From Streptomyces sp. NBC_00443 (GTDB lineage: Bacteria; Actinomycetota; Actinomycetes; Streptomycetales; Streptomycetaceae), in NCBI RefSeq assembly GCF_036014175.1, contig NZ_CP107917.1, forward strand, positions 6,076,001 to 6,140,000: 64,000 bases of DNA. Reading direction: 5' to 3'. Both the position numbers and the translations under genes were made by a program. Under the pieces are notes generated by a model. It saw nothing but the letters and a program-made list of their open reading frames with translations, was not told where the DNA came from and did not search any database. Of the stretch, positions 7,756 through 16,770 are shown piece by piece; the first letter of the stretch is position 1, and the number at the start of each line of letters is the position of its first letter.

Positions 7756-8748
7756 TCAGGCCTTTTCGCGGACTTCCTGGCGCAGCTTGCTGGTGAGGTC
7801 GACGGCGGTGTCCTTGCCGACGCCCGTGCCGGTGTTGTCACCGGGCGAGACCATGGCGACCGTGCTGTAGTCGGCCCAGGCGCAGAACCAGTCGATGGAC
7901 TGCCTCTTGGTGAGTGCGTTGGTGGCCTTGGTCGACTGGCACTTGGCAACCGCGCCGTCGATCTCGACCTCCTCGGGCTCGCCCACCAGCTCGGCGTTCC
8001 GCATGGTGGGCGAGTCATCCGAAGAGCTCTCCTTGACCTCCTTCTGGATGGAGGCGAAGAACTTGTCCAGGGTCGACTGGGGGTCCGCGATCTCTCCGTA
8101 ACCGCCCACCATCGTGACGCCCTTGGCGGCGAGCAACTCCGCCTGATCAGGAATGGTGCTGGGGTCCTGTGGGTCGTAGTTGCTGAAGTCGGCGGTGGAC
8201 CAACTCCCGACGACGACCGTCCCGTTCTTGACGCCGCTCTTCTCCATGTCCTTCACGGTGTCGGCGTCGGAGGACTGGTTGCTTTCACCGACCCGCTTGT
8301 ACTCACTGAGCACCGTCGCCGGCGTAGCCAGCTTGTGCGCCCCGTCGTCCTCGAGGTTGCCCGCGCCGCCGCCGCTGCTACCGCCCAGCACGAAGTACGC
8401 CCCCACGCCGATCGCGACCACGACGGCCACCGCGCCGATGATCAGGCCCGCTTTCTTGCCGCCGCCACCCGGGGCCGGCGGGTGCGGCATGCCGTACTGG
8501 GGCGGCTGCTGTCCGTACTGGGGCTGCTGGCCGTAGGGGTTCGGCTGCTGGGGCGGGACGCCCGGGGGCTGCTGCGGGTAGCCGTAACCAGGCTGGGGCT
8601 GCGCCGGCGGGGCCTGCTGGGGGTAGCCGTAGCCGGGCTGGGGCGCCTGCGGCTGCTGGCCGTAGGGACCGGGCTGCTGAGGCTGCCCGCCGTACGGACC
8701 GGGCTGCTGGGGCTGCCCGCCGTACGGGCCCGGCTGGTTGTAGCTCAT
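7756..8748 (-). CDS. Pro/Gln/Gly/Tyr-rich single-pass membrane protein, 330 aa
   Basis: The minus-strand ATG at 8748 ('MSYNQPGPYGGQPQQPGPY') follows GAGGGGAAC; an ATG further upstream has no better site. Residues 1-95 are low-complexity repeats of the type PGPYGGQPQQ and GYGYPQQ. A basic stop (KK, 98-99) and one membrane helix (about 100-121) follow, and the remaining 205 residues should lie outside the cell. The outer part has two or more Cys ('AKCQSTKA', 'DWFCAWADY') but no enzyme motif I know. This layout is common among actinobacterial membrane-anchored lipoprotein-like or sensor proteins. It diverges from valS and shares that intergenic region. Confidence 0.75.
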   Translation of the reverse strand: MSYNQPGPYGGQPQQPGPYGGQPQQPGPYGQQPQAPQPGYGYPQQAPPAQPQPGYGYPQQPPGVPPQQPNPYGQQPQYGQQPPQYGMPHPPAPGGGGKKAGLIIGAVAVVVAIGVGAYFVLGGSSGGGAGNLEDDGAHKLATPATVLSEYKRVGESNQSSDADTVKDMEKSGVKNGTVVVGSWSTADFSNYDPQDPSTIPDQAELLAAKGVTMVGGYGEIADPQSTLDKFFASIQKEVKESSSDDSPTMRNAELVGEPEEVEIDGAVAKCQSTKATNALTKRQSIDWFCAWADYSTVAMVSPGDNTGTGVGKDTAVDLTSKLRQEVREKA

Positions 8749-8872
8749 TTCTGGGTTCCCCTCCAGATGCTTATGTGTTCCTGACATCCTGGCTCAGACT
8801 CAGGCAACGCATGGCATCGGGGTGCCCACCGTTACAGAACAAACGCGTTTCGGGACAGGCCCGCGACACCCC

Positions 8873-8878
8873 TAAACT
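8873..8878 (+). promoter_or_regulatory. -10 element of a leaderless valS promoter
   Basis: TAAACT ends six bases before the GTG start of valS, and a GGGACA -35-like hexamer sits 16 bases upstream. With no Shine-Dalgarno sequence, the mRNA probably begins at the start codon. Confidence 0.6.
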
Positions 8879-8884
8879 GAGCGG

Positions 8885-11509
8885 GTGACCGAGAACGCTC
8901 AGCAGCAGCCACCAGCGCCCGACACCGAACTGCCGACCCAGTACGCGCCGGCCGACGTAGAGGGGCCGCTGTACGAGCGCTGGGTGGAGCGGGGTTACTT
9001 CGAGGCGGACGCGAAGAGCGACAAGCCGCCGTACACCGTCGTCATCCCGCCGCCGAACGTCACGGGCAGCCTGCACCTCGGGCACGCCTTCGAGCACACC
9101 CTCATCGACGCCCTGACGCGTCGTAAGCGCATGCAGGGTTACGAGACGCTGTGGCAGCCCGGCATGGACCATGCCGGCATCGCCACGCAGAACGTCGTCG
9201 AGCGCGAGCTGGGGAAGGAAGGCAAGTCCCGGCACGACCTCGGGCGTGAGGCCTTCGTCGAGCGCGTCTGGCAGTGGAAGGGCGAGTCCGGCGGGCAGAT
9301 CAGCGGCCAGATGCGCCGCCTCGGCGACGGCGTCGCCTGGTCGCGCGAGCGGTTCACCATGGACGAGGGGCTGTCCAAGGCCGTCCAGACCATCTTCAAG
9401 CGCCTCTACGACGACGAGCTGATCTACCGCGCCGAGCGCATCATCAACTGGTGCCCGCGCTGTCTGACGGCCATCTCGGACATCGAGGTCGAGTACCAGG
9501 ACGACGACGGCGAACTCGTCTCCATCCGGTACGGCGACGGCGATGACGCCATCGTCGTGGCGACGACCCGCGCCGAGACGATGCTCGGCGACACCGCGGT
9601 CGCCGTCCACCCCGATGACGCGCGGTACCGCCACCTCCTCGGCCGCGACATCGAGCTGCCGCTCACCGGCCGCCGTATCCCCGTCGTCGCCGACGAGCAC
9701 GTCGACCCCGAGTTCGGCACGGGTGCCGTCAAGGTCACCCCGGCCCACGACCCGAACGACTTCGAGATCGGCCGGCGTCACGACCTGCCGTCCCTCACGG
9801 TGATGGACGAGCACGCCGTCATCACGGCCCACGGCCCCTTCGAGGGCCTGGACCGCCTGGAGGCCCGCTCGGCCATCGTCGCCGCGCTGCGCGCCGAGGG
9901 CCGGATCGTCGCCGAGAAGCGGCCGTACGTCCACTCCGTCGGCCACTGCTCGCGCTGCAAGACCACCATCGAGCCGCGGCTGTCCATGCAGTGGTGGGTC
10001 AAGGTCGGCCCGCTCGCCAAGGCCGCCGGTGACGCGGTCCGTGACGGCAAGGTCAAGATCCATCCGCAGGAGATGGAGAAGCGGTACTTCGACTGGGTCG
10101 ACAACCTCCACGACTGGTGCATCTCGCGGCAGTTGTGGTGGGGTCACCGCATCCCGGTCTGGTACGGCCCGGACGGCGAGGTCGTCTGCGTCGGCCCCGA
10201 CGACGAGGTCCCGACCGGCGAGGGCTGGCACCAGGACACCGACGTCCTCGACACCTGGTTCTCCTCCGGCCTGTGGCCCTTCTCCACCCTCGGCTGGCCC
10301 GAACAGACCGATTCGCTAGCGAAGTTCTACCCGAACTCCGTCCTGGTCACCGGCTACGACATCCTCTTCTTCTGGGTCGCCCGGATGATGATGTTCGGCC
10401 TGTACGCGATGGACGGCACCCCGCCGTTCCACACCATCGCCCTGCACGGCATGGTCCGCGACCAGTTCGGCAAGAAGATGTCGAAGTCCTTCGGCAACGC
10501 GGTCAATCCGCTGGACTGGATGGACAAGTACGGCAGCGACGCGCTCCGCTTCACCCTGGCCCGCGGCGCCAACCCGGGCGTCGACGTCCCGATCGGCGAG
10601 GACTGGGTCCAGGGCTCCCGGAACTTCGCCAACAAGATCTGGAACGCCACCCGTTTCGCGCTGATGAACGGCGCCACGGTCGACGGCCCGCTGCCGGAGC
10701 CGTCGGCGATGTCGTCGACGGACCGCTGGATCCTGTCCCGCCTGAACTCCGTCGTCGCCGAAGTCGACGCGTTCTACGAGGACTTCCAGTTCGCGAAGCT
10801 GTCCGACGCGCTCTTCCACTTCGCGTGGGACGAGGTCTTCGACTGGTACGTCGAGTTGTCGAAGACGACGTTCCAGGCGGGCGGCGAGGCGGCAGAGGTC
10901 TCCAAGCGCGTCCTCGGCGAGGTCCTCGACGTCACCCTCAAGCTGCTGCACCCGGTGGTCCCGTTCGTCACGGAGACGCTGTGGACCACGCTGACGGGCG
11001 GCGAGTCGATCGTGATCGCCGAGTGGCCGAAGGACAGCGGCTTCCGTGACGCCCCGGCCGAGCAGGAGATCGCCGTTCTCCAGCAGGTCACCACTGAGGT
11101 CCGCCGCTTCCGCGCCGACCAGGGCCTCCAGCCGGGCCAGCGCGTCCCGGCCCGCCTGACCCTGGACGGCACGGCCCTCGCCCCGCACGAGCCGGCCATC
11201 CGCCAGCTGCTCCGCCTCCAGCCGGAGGGCGAGTCCTTCACGGCCACGGCGACCCTGCCGGTCGCGGGCGCGGAGGTCGCGCTCGACCTCTCCGGCGTGA
11301 TCGACGTCGCGGCCGAGCGCAAGCGCCTGGCGAAGGACCTCGCGGCGGCCGAGAAGGAGAAGGCCCAGGCGAACGCCAAGCTCGGCAACGAGGCCTTCCT
11401 CGCGAAGGCGCCGGACAACGTCGTGGACAAGATCCGCGGCCGCCTGGCGAAGGCGGAGGAGGACATCGCGCGGATCGCCGCGCAGCTGGATCGGCTGCCG
11501 CAGGCGTAG
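8885..11509 (+). CDS. valS: Valyl-tRNA synthetase
   Basis: Class I synthetase that charges tRNA-Val. GTG start, 874 residues, normal for bacterial ValRS. The HIGH-type motif is HLGH at 64-67 ('PPPNVTGSLHLGHAFEHT') and the KMSKS loop is at 531-535 ('FGKKMSKSFGNAVNP'). The editing domain (about 200-330), which hydrolyses mischarged Thr-tRNA, has 'GTGAVKVTPAHDPNDFE'. The C-terminus is the coiled-coil tRNA-binding arm ('AAERKRLAKDLAAAEKEKAQ'). No T-box or leader is seen, in line with a leaderless message. Confidence 0.97.
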   Translation: MTENAQQQPPAPDTELPTQYAPADVEGPLYERWVERGYFEADAKSDKPPYTVVIPPPNVTGSLHLGHAFEHTLIDALTRRKRMQGYETLWQPGMDHAGIATQNVVERELGKEGKSRHDLGREAFVERVWQWKGESGGQISGQMRRLGDGVAWSRERFTMDEGLSKAVQTIFKRLYDDELIYRAERIINWCPRCLTAISDIEVEYQDDDGELVSIRYGDGDDAIVVATTRAETMLGDTAVAVHPDDARYRHLLGRDIELPLTGRRIPVVADEHVDPEFGTGAVKVTPAHDPNDFEIGRRHDLPSLTVMDEHAVITAHGPFEGLDRLEARSAIVAALRAEGRIVAEKRPYVHSVGHCSRCKTTIEPRLSMQWWVKVGPLAKAAGDAVRDGKVKIHPQEMEKRYFDWVDNLHDWCISRQLWWGHRIPVWYGPDGEVVCVGPDDEVPTGEGWHQDTDVLDTWFSSGLWPFSTLGWPEQTDSLAKFYPNSVLVTGYDILFFWVARMMMFGLYAMDGTPPFHTIALHGMVRDQFGKKMSKSFGNAVNPLDWMDKYGSDALRFTLARGANPGVDVPIGEDWVQGSRNFANKIWNATRFALMNGATVDGPLPEPSAMSSTDRWILSRLNSVVAEVDAFYEDFQFAKLSDALFHFAWDEVFDWYVELSKTTFQAGGEAAEVSKRVLGEVLDVTLKLLHPVVPFVTETLWTTLTGGESIVIAEWPKDSGFRDAPAEQEIAVLQQVTTEVRRFRADQGLQPGQRVPARLTLDGTALAPHEPAIRQLLRLQPEGESFTATATLPVAGAEVALDLSGVIDVAAERKRLAKDLAAAEKEKAQANAKLGNEAFLAKAPDNVVDKIRGRLAKAEEDIARIAAQLDRLPQA

Positions 11510-11525
11510 GTGTTCGTACGTCGAG

Positions 11526-11561
11526 GAAGGCCCCCGGAGCTTCTTGGCTCCGGGGGCCTTC
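11526..11561 (+). terminator. Terminator after valS
   Basis: Fifteen-base perfect arms (GAAGGCCCCCGGAGC / GCTCCGGGGGCCTTC) around a TTCTTG loop, 17 bases past the valS stop. Confidence 0.9.
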
Positions 11562-11696
11562 GCAGACTCTCCTGGGGGCGCGGGGCTGTATCGATGTGCG
11601 GCTCCACCGCGTGGGCGCGACCAGCCATCACGCACCCGCACCCGCTACGCAGCACCACGCACCCCACTCCCTGGGCGCGCTGTCAGTCCCCGTCCG

Positions 11697-11702
11697 TAGA
11701 CT
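11697..11702 (+). promoter_or_regulatory. -10 element of a leaderless folC promoter
   Basis: TAGACT ends six bases before the GTG of folC and no ribosome site is present. This is the same arrangement as valS and several other genes in this window. Confidence 0.6.
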
Positions 11703-11708
11703 GACCCC

Positions 11709-13229
11709 GTGAGCGACCAGAACGAGCCCGACCCCCTCGACGAGCCCGACCCCCTCGACCCCTTCGAAGAGATCATCGCGGCGGAGACCGACCGCGACCC
11801 GGATCTCGCGGTCATCGAGGCCGGCAGCCGCACCCTGCGCACCCAGGGCGGCCCGCCGAGCGCCGACGTGCCCGCACGCCCCGAGGACCCCGAGGTCGAC
11901 AAGGCGCTGCGCGAGGTCGAGGCGGAGCTCGCCACCCGCTGGGGCGAGACCAAGCTGGAGCCGTCCGTCACCCGGATCGCCGCGCTCATGGACGTGCTGG
12001 GCGACCCGCAGCGGGCGTACCCCTCCATCCACATCACCGGCACCAACGGCAAGACGTCGACCGCCCGCATGATCGAGGCCCTCCTGGGCGCCTTCGAGCT
12101 GCGCACCGGCCGCTACACCTCTCCGCACGTCCAGTCGATCACCGAGCGGATCAGCCTCGACGGGGCGCCGATCTCGGCCGAGCGGTTCATCGAGACGTAC
12201 CAGGACATCCGGCCGTACATCGAGATGGTCGACTCGCAGCAGGAGTACCGGCTGTCCTTCTTCGAGGTGCTGACGGGCATGGCGTACGCCGCCTTCGCCG
12301 ACGCGCCCGTGGATGTGGCCGTCGTGGAGGTGGGGATGGGCGGCTCCTGGGACGCCACGAACGTCATCGACGGTGATGTCGCCGTCGTGACCCCCATAGA
12401 CCTCGACCACACCGACCGGCTCGGCGGCACTCCGGGCGAGATCGCCGGTGAGAAGGCCGGGATCATCAAGCAGGACGCCACCGTGATCATGGCCCAGCAG
12501 CCGGTGGACGCGGCGCAGGTGCTGCTGAAGAAGGCCGTGGAGGTCGACGCCACCGTCGCGCGCGAGGGCCTGGAGTTCGGGGTTGTGTCGCGTCAGGTCG
12601 CCGTCGGCGGGCAGTTGGCGACCCTGCGCGGTCTGGGCGGTGAGTACCCCGAGGTGTACCTGCCGCTGCACGGCGCGCACCAGGCGCACAACGCCGCCGT
12701 CGCCCTCGCCGCCGTGGAGGCCTTCTTCGGCGTCGGCGCCGCGCGGGCCGAGCCGCTGGACATCGACACGGTCCGCAAGGCGTTCGCGGCCGTCTCCTCG
12801 CCGGGCCGTATGGAGGTCGTACGGCGCTCGCCGACCGTCGTGCTCGACGCCGCCCACAACCCGGCGGGCGCGCGGGTGATCGCCGAGGCGGTCGGGGAGG
12901 CCTTCGACTTCAGCCGGCTGATCGGGGTCGTCGGCGCGAGCGGCGACAAGAACGTGCGGGGGCTGCTGGAGGCCTTCGAGCCGATCTTCGCCGAGGTCGT
13001 CGTCACGCAGAACTCCTCCCATCGCGCCATGGACGCCGACGAACTGGCCGCCATCGCCGTCGAGGTGTTCGGCGACGACCGCGTGCAGGTCGAGCCGCGG
13101 CTGCCGGACGCGCTGGAGGCCGCGATCACGCTGGCCGAGGAGGAGGGCGAGTTCACGGGCGGCGGTGTGCTCGTCACCGGGTCCGTCATCACGGTCGGCG
13201 AAGCCCGGCTGCTGCTGGGGAAGGGCTGA
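11709..13229 (+). CDS. folC: Folylpolyglutamate synthase / dihydrofolate synthase
   Basis: Mur-ligase-family enzyme that joins Glu to dihydropteroate and extends folate polyglutamates with ATP. 506 residues; the first 70 are an acidic, low-complexity extension ('DPLDEPDPLDPFEE') found in streptomycete FolC. The P-loop is TGTNGKT (110-116), followed by 'TGRYTSPHVQSITERI'. The Mur-type central motif 'VVEVGMGGSWDATNVI' and C-terminal 'VVLDAAHNPAGARVI' are present. A DUF4233 gene follows after eight bases, the usual partner in actinobacteria, so the two are likely co-transcribed. Confidence 0.95.
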   Translation: MSDQNEPDPLDEPDPLDPFEEIIAAETDRDPDLAVIEAGSRTLRTQGGPPSADVPARPEDPEVDKALREVEAELATRWGETKLEPSVTRIAALMDVLGDPQRAYPSIHITGTNGKTSTARMIEALLGAFELRTGRYTSPHVQSITERISLDGAPISAERFIETYQDIRPYIEMVDSQQEYRLSFFEVLTGMAYAAFADAPVDVAVVEVGMGGSWDATNVIDGDVAVVTPIDLDHTDRLGGTPGEIAGEKAGIIKQDATVIMAQQPVDAAQVLLKKAVEVDATVAREGLEFGVVSRQVAVGGQLATLRGLGGEYPEVYLPLHGAHQAHNAAVALAAVEAFFGVGAARAEPLDIDTVRKAFAAVSSPGRMEVVRRSPTVVLDAAHNPAGARVIAEAVGEAFDFSRLIGVVGASGDKNVRGLLEAFEPIFAEVVVTQNSSHRAMDADELAAIAVEVFGDDRVQVEPRLPDALEAAITLAEEEGEFTGGGVLVTGSVITVGEARLLLGKG

Positions 13230-13237
13230 GTTCGAAG

Positions 13238-13594
13238 ATGCGTACGCTCTGTTCCTCGACCCTGATCGGCGAGTTCTTCGTCATCGGCTTCGCCGGTCTG
13301 GTCGCCATGAAGGATCCCGACCTGTCCATGTCGACGGTGTGGACGGTCAGCGGGATCGCGATGTTCCTGTGCCTGCTGCTGTGCGGCCTGGTGACCCGGC
13401 CCGGCGGCGTCGCCCTCGGCTGGGCCCTGCAGATCGCCCTCATCGCCTCCGGCTTCGTCGTCCCGTCGATGTTCTTCCTGGGCGCGGTGTTCGCGGCGCT
13501 GTGGTGGGCGTCGGTGCACTACGGCAGAAAGGTCGACGAGGCGAAGGCGCGCTTTGCGGCGCAAGGGGACAAAACCAGCCCTTCCGGAGCCTGA
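13238..13594 (+). CDS. DUF4233 family membrane protein
   Basis: 118 residues with four hydrophobic segments ('GEFFVIGFAGLVAM', 'VSGIAMFLCLLLCGLV', 'ALGWALQIALIASGFV', 'FFLGAVFAALWWASV'), ending in a basic cytosolic tail. This matches DUF4233, a small membrane family nearly always found right after folC in actinobacteria; its role is unknown. ATG start, eight bases after folC. The last codons and stop lie inside a dispersed intergenic repeat (13575-13615), so the C-terminal 'TSPSGA' probably comes from the repeat and is not ancestral. Confidence 0.88.
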   Translation: MRTLCSSTLIGEFFVIGFAGLVAMKDPDLSMSTVWTVSGIAMFLCLLLCGLVTRPGGVALGWALQIALIASGFVVPSMFFLGAVFAALWWASVHYGRKVDEAKARFAAQGDKTSPSGA

Positions 13595-13615
13595 GGACGA
13601 GGCCGTCGAGGCCGA
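13575..13615 (-). repeat. Inverted copy of the streptomycete intergenic repeat overlapping the DUF4233 stop
   Basis: The minus strand reads GGCCTCGTCCTCAGGCTCCGGAAGGGCTGG, in two blocks matching GGCCTCGTC and the CGCCGGACGGGCTGG core of the repeats at 38825 and 58506, with some substitutions. The DUF4233 stop codon (13592-13594) lies inside it. Confidence 0.6.
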
Positions 13616-13695
13616 TCGCAACCCTGGGGGACAGCCCTCGGGGCCGGCGACCTGCACAGGCTGACACTCCGTGACGAGAGCCCAGCTCAGCCCTG

Positions 13696-13701
13696 TAACC
13701 T
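13696..13701 (+). promoter_or_regulatory. Possible ndk promoter -10
   Basis: TAACCT lies 38 bases before the ndk GTG, leaving a short leader that carries the AAGGAG ribosome site. No clear -35 was found. Confidence 0.3.
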
Positions 13702-13739
13702 CGTCCCACCGCACACCTGTAGGTAATAAGGAGCTCGTC

Positions 13740-14153
13740 GTGACCCAGCGCACCCTCGTCCTGCTCAAGCCCGACGCAGTCCGCCGCGGCCTGACCGGCG
13801 AGATCATCAGCCGGATCGAGCGCAAGGCCGGCTGGCAGATCACCGCGCTGGAGCTGCGCACCCTGGACCAGGAGACCCTGGAGCAGCACTACGGCGAGCA
13901 CAAGGGCAAGCCCTTCTACGAGCCGCTGGTGGAGTTCATGGCCTCCGGCCCGGTCGTGGCCCTGATCGTCGAGGGTGAGCGGGTCATCGAGGGGCTGCGC
14001 GCGCTGGCCGGTCCGACCGACCCGATCGCCGCGGCGCCCGGCTCCATCCGTGGTGACTTCGGCGTGATCGTCCGTGAGAACCTCATCCACGCCTCCGACT
14101 CCGAGGAGTCAGCGGAGCGTGAGGTGAAGATCTTCTTCCCGGGCCGCTCCTGA
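13740..14153 (+). CDS. ndk: Nucleoside diphosphate kinase
   Basis: Moves the gamma-phosphate of ATP to other NDPs through a phosphohistidine. GTG start with AAGGAG about seven bases before; 137 residues. The opening 'QRTLVLLKPDAVRRGL' and the active site 'NLIHASDSEESAEREVKIFF', with His117, are diagnostic. An upstream in-frame extension exists but lacks a ribosome site and family match. It sits between folC and the mre cluster, as in other streptomycetes, and is probably transcribed alone. Confidence 0.97.
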   Translation: MTQRTLVLLKPDAVRRGLTGEIISRIERKAGWQITALELRTLDQETLEQHYGEHKGKPFYEPLVEFMASGPVVALIVEGERVIEGLRALAGPTDPIAAAPGSIRGDFGVIVRENLIHASDSEESAEREVKIFFPGRS

Positions 14154-14408
14154 CCCCCACACCCGGCCCGAACTGGGACGGTCGAAGAAACCCGGCCGCC
14201 CAGCGGCATATGCGTGGCGATCGAGGGAACGAGTGCCTCCGATGGCCCGTCTCCACAAGCGAGGCGACTCGCCATCTGCTGACAATGGCGAAGACCCTCC
14301 CGCAGTGTTCGCGAAGGCGCGTCTACGATAGAAGCCTTCACGTCACAGCACCTACTTCGCCGACCTGAAAAGCCATCAAAAGCTCCCAGGAAGGCCAGAC
14401 GAATCCTG

Positions 14409-15440
14409 ATGGGGAACTCAATGTCGTTCATCGGCCGTGACATGGCTGTCGACCTCGGGACCGCCAACACGCTGGTGTACGTCAGGGGTCGCGGGATCGT
14501 ACTCAACGAGCCGTCCGTCGTCGCGATCAACACCAACACCGGTGGCATTCTCGCGGTCGGCGCCGAAGCGAAGAAGATGATCGGGCGCACGCCCGGCAAC
14601 ATCGTTGCCGTACGTCCGCTGAAGGACGGCGTCATCGCCGACTTCGAGATCACCGAGCGGATGCTCCGTTACTTCATCCTGAAGATCCACAAGCGACGGT
14701 ATCTGGCTCGTCCGCGGGTCGTCGTCTGTGTGCCCTCCGGCATCACGGGCGTCGAGCGCCGCGCCGTCATCGAGGCGTCGTCCCAGGCCGGCGCCCGCCA
14801 GGTGCACATCATCGAGGAGCCCATGGCCGCGGCCATCGGCTCCGGCCTGCCGGTCCACGAGGCCACGGGCAACATGGTGGTCGACATCGGCGGCGGCACC
14901 ACGGAGGTCGCGGTCATCTCCCTCGGCGGCATCGTCACCGCCCAGTCCATCCGCGTCGCGGGCGACGAACTGGACAACGCGATCATCCAGCACATCAAGA
15001 AGGAGTACTCCCTTCTGCTGGGTGAGCGGACGGCCGAGCAGATCAAGATCACGATCGGTTCGGCGTACGACCTCGATGCTGACGAACACACCGAAATCCG
15101 TGGCCGGGACCTCGTCTCCGGGCTGCCGAAGACCGTCGTCATCTCAGCGGCCGAAGTACGCAAGGCCATCGAGGAACCGGTCAACGCGATCGTGGACGCC
15201 GTGAAGACGACCCTCGACAAGTGCCCGCCGGAGCTGTCCGGCGACATCATGGACCGAGGAATCGTTCTGACCGGCGGCGGCGCCCTGCTGCGCGGCCTCG
15301 ACGAGCGGCTGCGCCGCGAGACCGGCATGCCGATCCACATCGCCGAGGACCCGCTGGACAGCGTGGCGCTCGGCTCGGGCAAGTGCGTCGAGGAGTTCGA
15401 GGCGTTGCAGCAGGTGCTGGACGCCCAGCCGCGCAGATGA
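14409..15440 (+). CDS. mreB: Rod shape-determining protein MreB (actin homologue)
   Basis: ATPase filament that in streptomycetes guides spore-wall synthesis. ATG at 14409 ('MGNSMSFIGRDMAVDLGTAN'); a second ATG at 14421 is possible. 343 residues. Nucleotide motifs are phosphate-1 'DLGTANT' (about 15-21), phosphate-2 'DIGGGTTEVAV' (about 160) and adenosine 'TGGGALLRGL'. The AGGAAGG site is about 12 bases upstream. It heads the mreB-mreC-mreD-pbp2-rodA cluster, but the 250-base gap before mreC suggests that mreC onward has its own promoter. Confidence 0.97.
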   Translation: MGNSMSFIGRDMAVDLGTANTLVYVRGRGIVLNEPSVVAINTNTGGILAVGAEAKKMIGRTPGNIVAVRPLKDGVIADFEITERMLRYFILKIHKRRYLARPRVVVCVPSGITGVERRAVIEASSQAGARQVHIIEEPMAAAIGSGLPVHEATGNMVVDIGGGTTEVAVISLGGIVTAQSIRVAGDELDNAIIQHIKKEYSLLLGERTAEQIKITIGSAYDLDADEHTEIRGRDLVSGLPKTVVISAAEVRKAIEEPVNAIVDAVKTTLDKCPPELSGDIMDRGIVLTGGGALLRGLDERLRRETGMPIHIAEDPLDSVALGSGKCVEEFEALQQVLDAQPRR

Positions 15441-15567
15441 CGTAACTCTTCGATTCCGCCGTACGGGATGATCTCCTCTCGTACGGCGGATCGTTGATAT
15501 AGAGGCATAAGCTCCCTGAAGGGCCTCGCAACTTCGAACCTCCGGAGTTCGACACTTCGCAGGGAAC

Positions 15568-15631
15568 CTCCGCATACAAGCTCCGCATACCAACTCCGCT
15601 TACAAGTTCGTAGCCAAACTCCGCATAGGGA
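15568..15631 (+). repeat. Five tandem 13-base repeats upstream of mreC
   Basis: Three head-to-tail copies at exact 13-base spacing begin at 15568, 15581 and 15594 (CTCCGCATACAAG, CTCCGCATACCAA, CTCCGCTTACAAG). A degenerate copy (TTCGTAGCCAAA, 15607) and a fifth partial copy (CTCCGCATAGGGA, 15619) follow. The array ends 61 bases before the mreC start. An inverted repeat (CGAAC..GTTCG, about 15534-15551) precedes it. Confidence 0.8.
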
Positions 15632-15692
15632 GCCCCTCGGGTTTACCGGGGGTTTCCCGAATTCCTACTGAGGAAGGGCACGGCCGCCGCAC

Positions 15693-16757
15693 GTGAGGGA
15701 CACACGAGAGAGCCGGCTGCTCCTGGTGCTGCTGGTCGCCATCGCGTTCGCGCTGATCACGGTGGACATCCGCGGCGGTGTGGATTCGCCGGTCGACGGT
15801 GCCCGCCATGCCGCCGCCACGGTCTTCGGCCCGATCGAGGACGGCGTGTCGGCCGCGGTGAACCCGGTCGGCAACGCGGTCGCCGCGATCCGCGACTCCG
15901 GTGAGCGCCACGACCGGCTCGCCCGGCTGGAGCAGGAGAACGCCGCTCTCAAGGCCAAGCTCGGCAGTGACGACCGCAACCGCAGCCGTCTGAAACAACT
16001 GGACAAGGTGCTGAAGGTCGCGGGCGCAGGCCAGTACGGCATCAAGGGCGCGGAGGTCATCGCGATAGGAGCGGCCCAGGGCTTCTCCTGGACGATCACC
16101 ATCGACGTCGGCGTGAACGACGGCATCCAGCGCGACATGACCGTCCTGAACGGGGACGGGCTGGTCGGGCGGGTCACCACCGTCGGCCCGAACACCGCGA
16201 CCGTGCTCCTCGCCAACGACCCCGACTTCACCGTCGGCACGCGCATGGAGGCCAACGACGAGCTCGGCTTCGCCTCCGGCCAGGGCGACCGGCCGCTGCG
16301 CGTCGAACTCCTCAACGGCAAGGCCGAGGTGAAGAAGGGCGACCGGCTCGTGACCTTCGGCTCGCAGGCCGACAAGCCGTTCGTGCCCGGCGTCCCCGTC
16401 GGCGTGGTCTCCCGCGTCGACCCGTCCGGGGGCAACCTGACCCGCACCCTGTACGTCACGCCGTACGTCGGCTTCAGCAAGCTCGACATCGTCGGCGTCG
16501 TCGTCCAGGCCCCCGCGAAGGACCCGCGCGACACGGTGCTCCCCGACAAGCCCGAGCCGACCCCCACGCCGACCGTGACGGTCACCGTCACTCCGGGCGC
16601 CGAGGACCCGGCCGACGGCCAGAACCAGCCGCAGGCGGACGGTCAGGACCAGCCGGAGGCCGACGGTGAGAACCAGCCGCAGGCCGACGGCCAGGATCCG
16701 CCTCCGGCCGACGGCCGGAACCAGTACGAGCAAGACGTGTACGAGCAAGAGCAGTAG
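15693..16757 (+). CDS. mreC: Rod shape-determining protein MreC
   Basis: Bitopic membrane protein linking MreB to the wall-synthesis machinery. GTG start, 354 residues. One membrane helix near the N-terminus ('LLLVLLVAIAFALITVDI', about 7-24) is followed by a coiled coil ('RHDRLARLEQENAALKAKL') and the beta-barrel MreC domain to about residue 275 ('GLVGRVTTVGPNTATVLL', 'DRLVTFGSQADKPFVPGVP'). The last 65 residues are a low-complexity Pro/Asp/Gly/Gln extension with repeats of the type ADGQNQPQ, unusual in MreC of other phyla and variable in Streptomyces. mreD follows after 13 bases. Confidence 0.94.
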   Translation: MRDTRESRLLLVLLVAIAFALITVDIRGGVDSPVDGARHAAATVFGPIEDGVSAAVNPVGNAVAAIRDSGERHDRLARLEQENAALKAKLGSDDRNRSRLKQLDKVLKVAGAGQYGIKGAEVIAIGAAQGFSWTITIDVGVNDGIQRDMTVLNGDGLVGRVTTVGPNTATVLLANDPDFTVGTRMEANDELGFASGQGDRPLRVELLNGKAEVKKGDRLVTFGSQADKPFVPGVPVGVVSRVDPSGGNLTRTLYVTPYVGFSKLDIVGVVVQAPAKDPRDTVLPDKPEPTPTPTVTVTVTPGAEDPADGQNQPQADGQDQPEADGENQPQADGQDPPPADGRNQYEQDVYEQEQ

Positions 16758-16770
16758 GAGCTGAAGCCAG

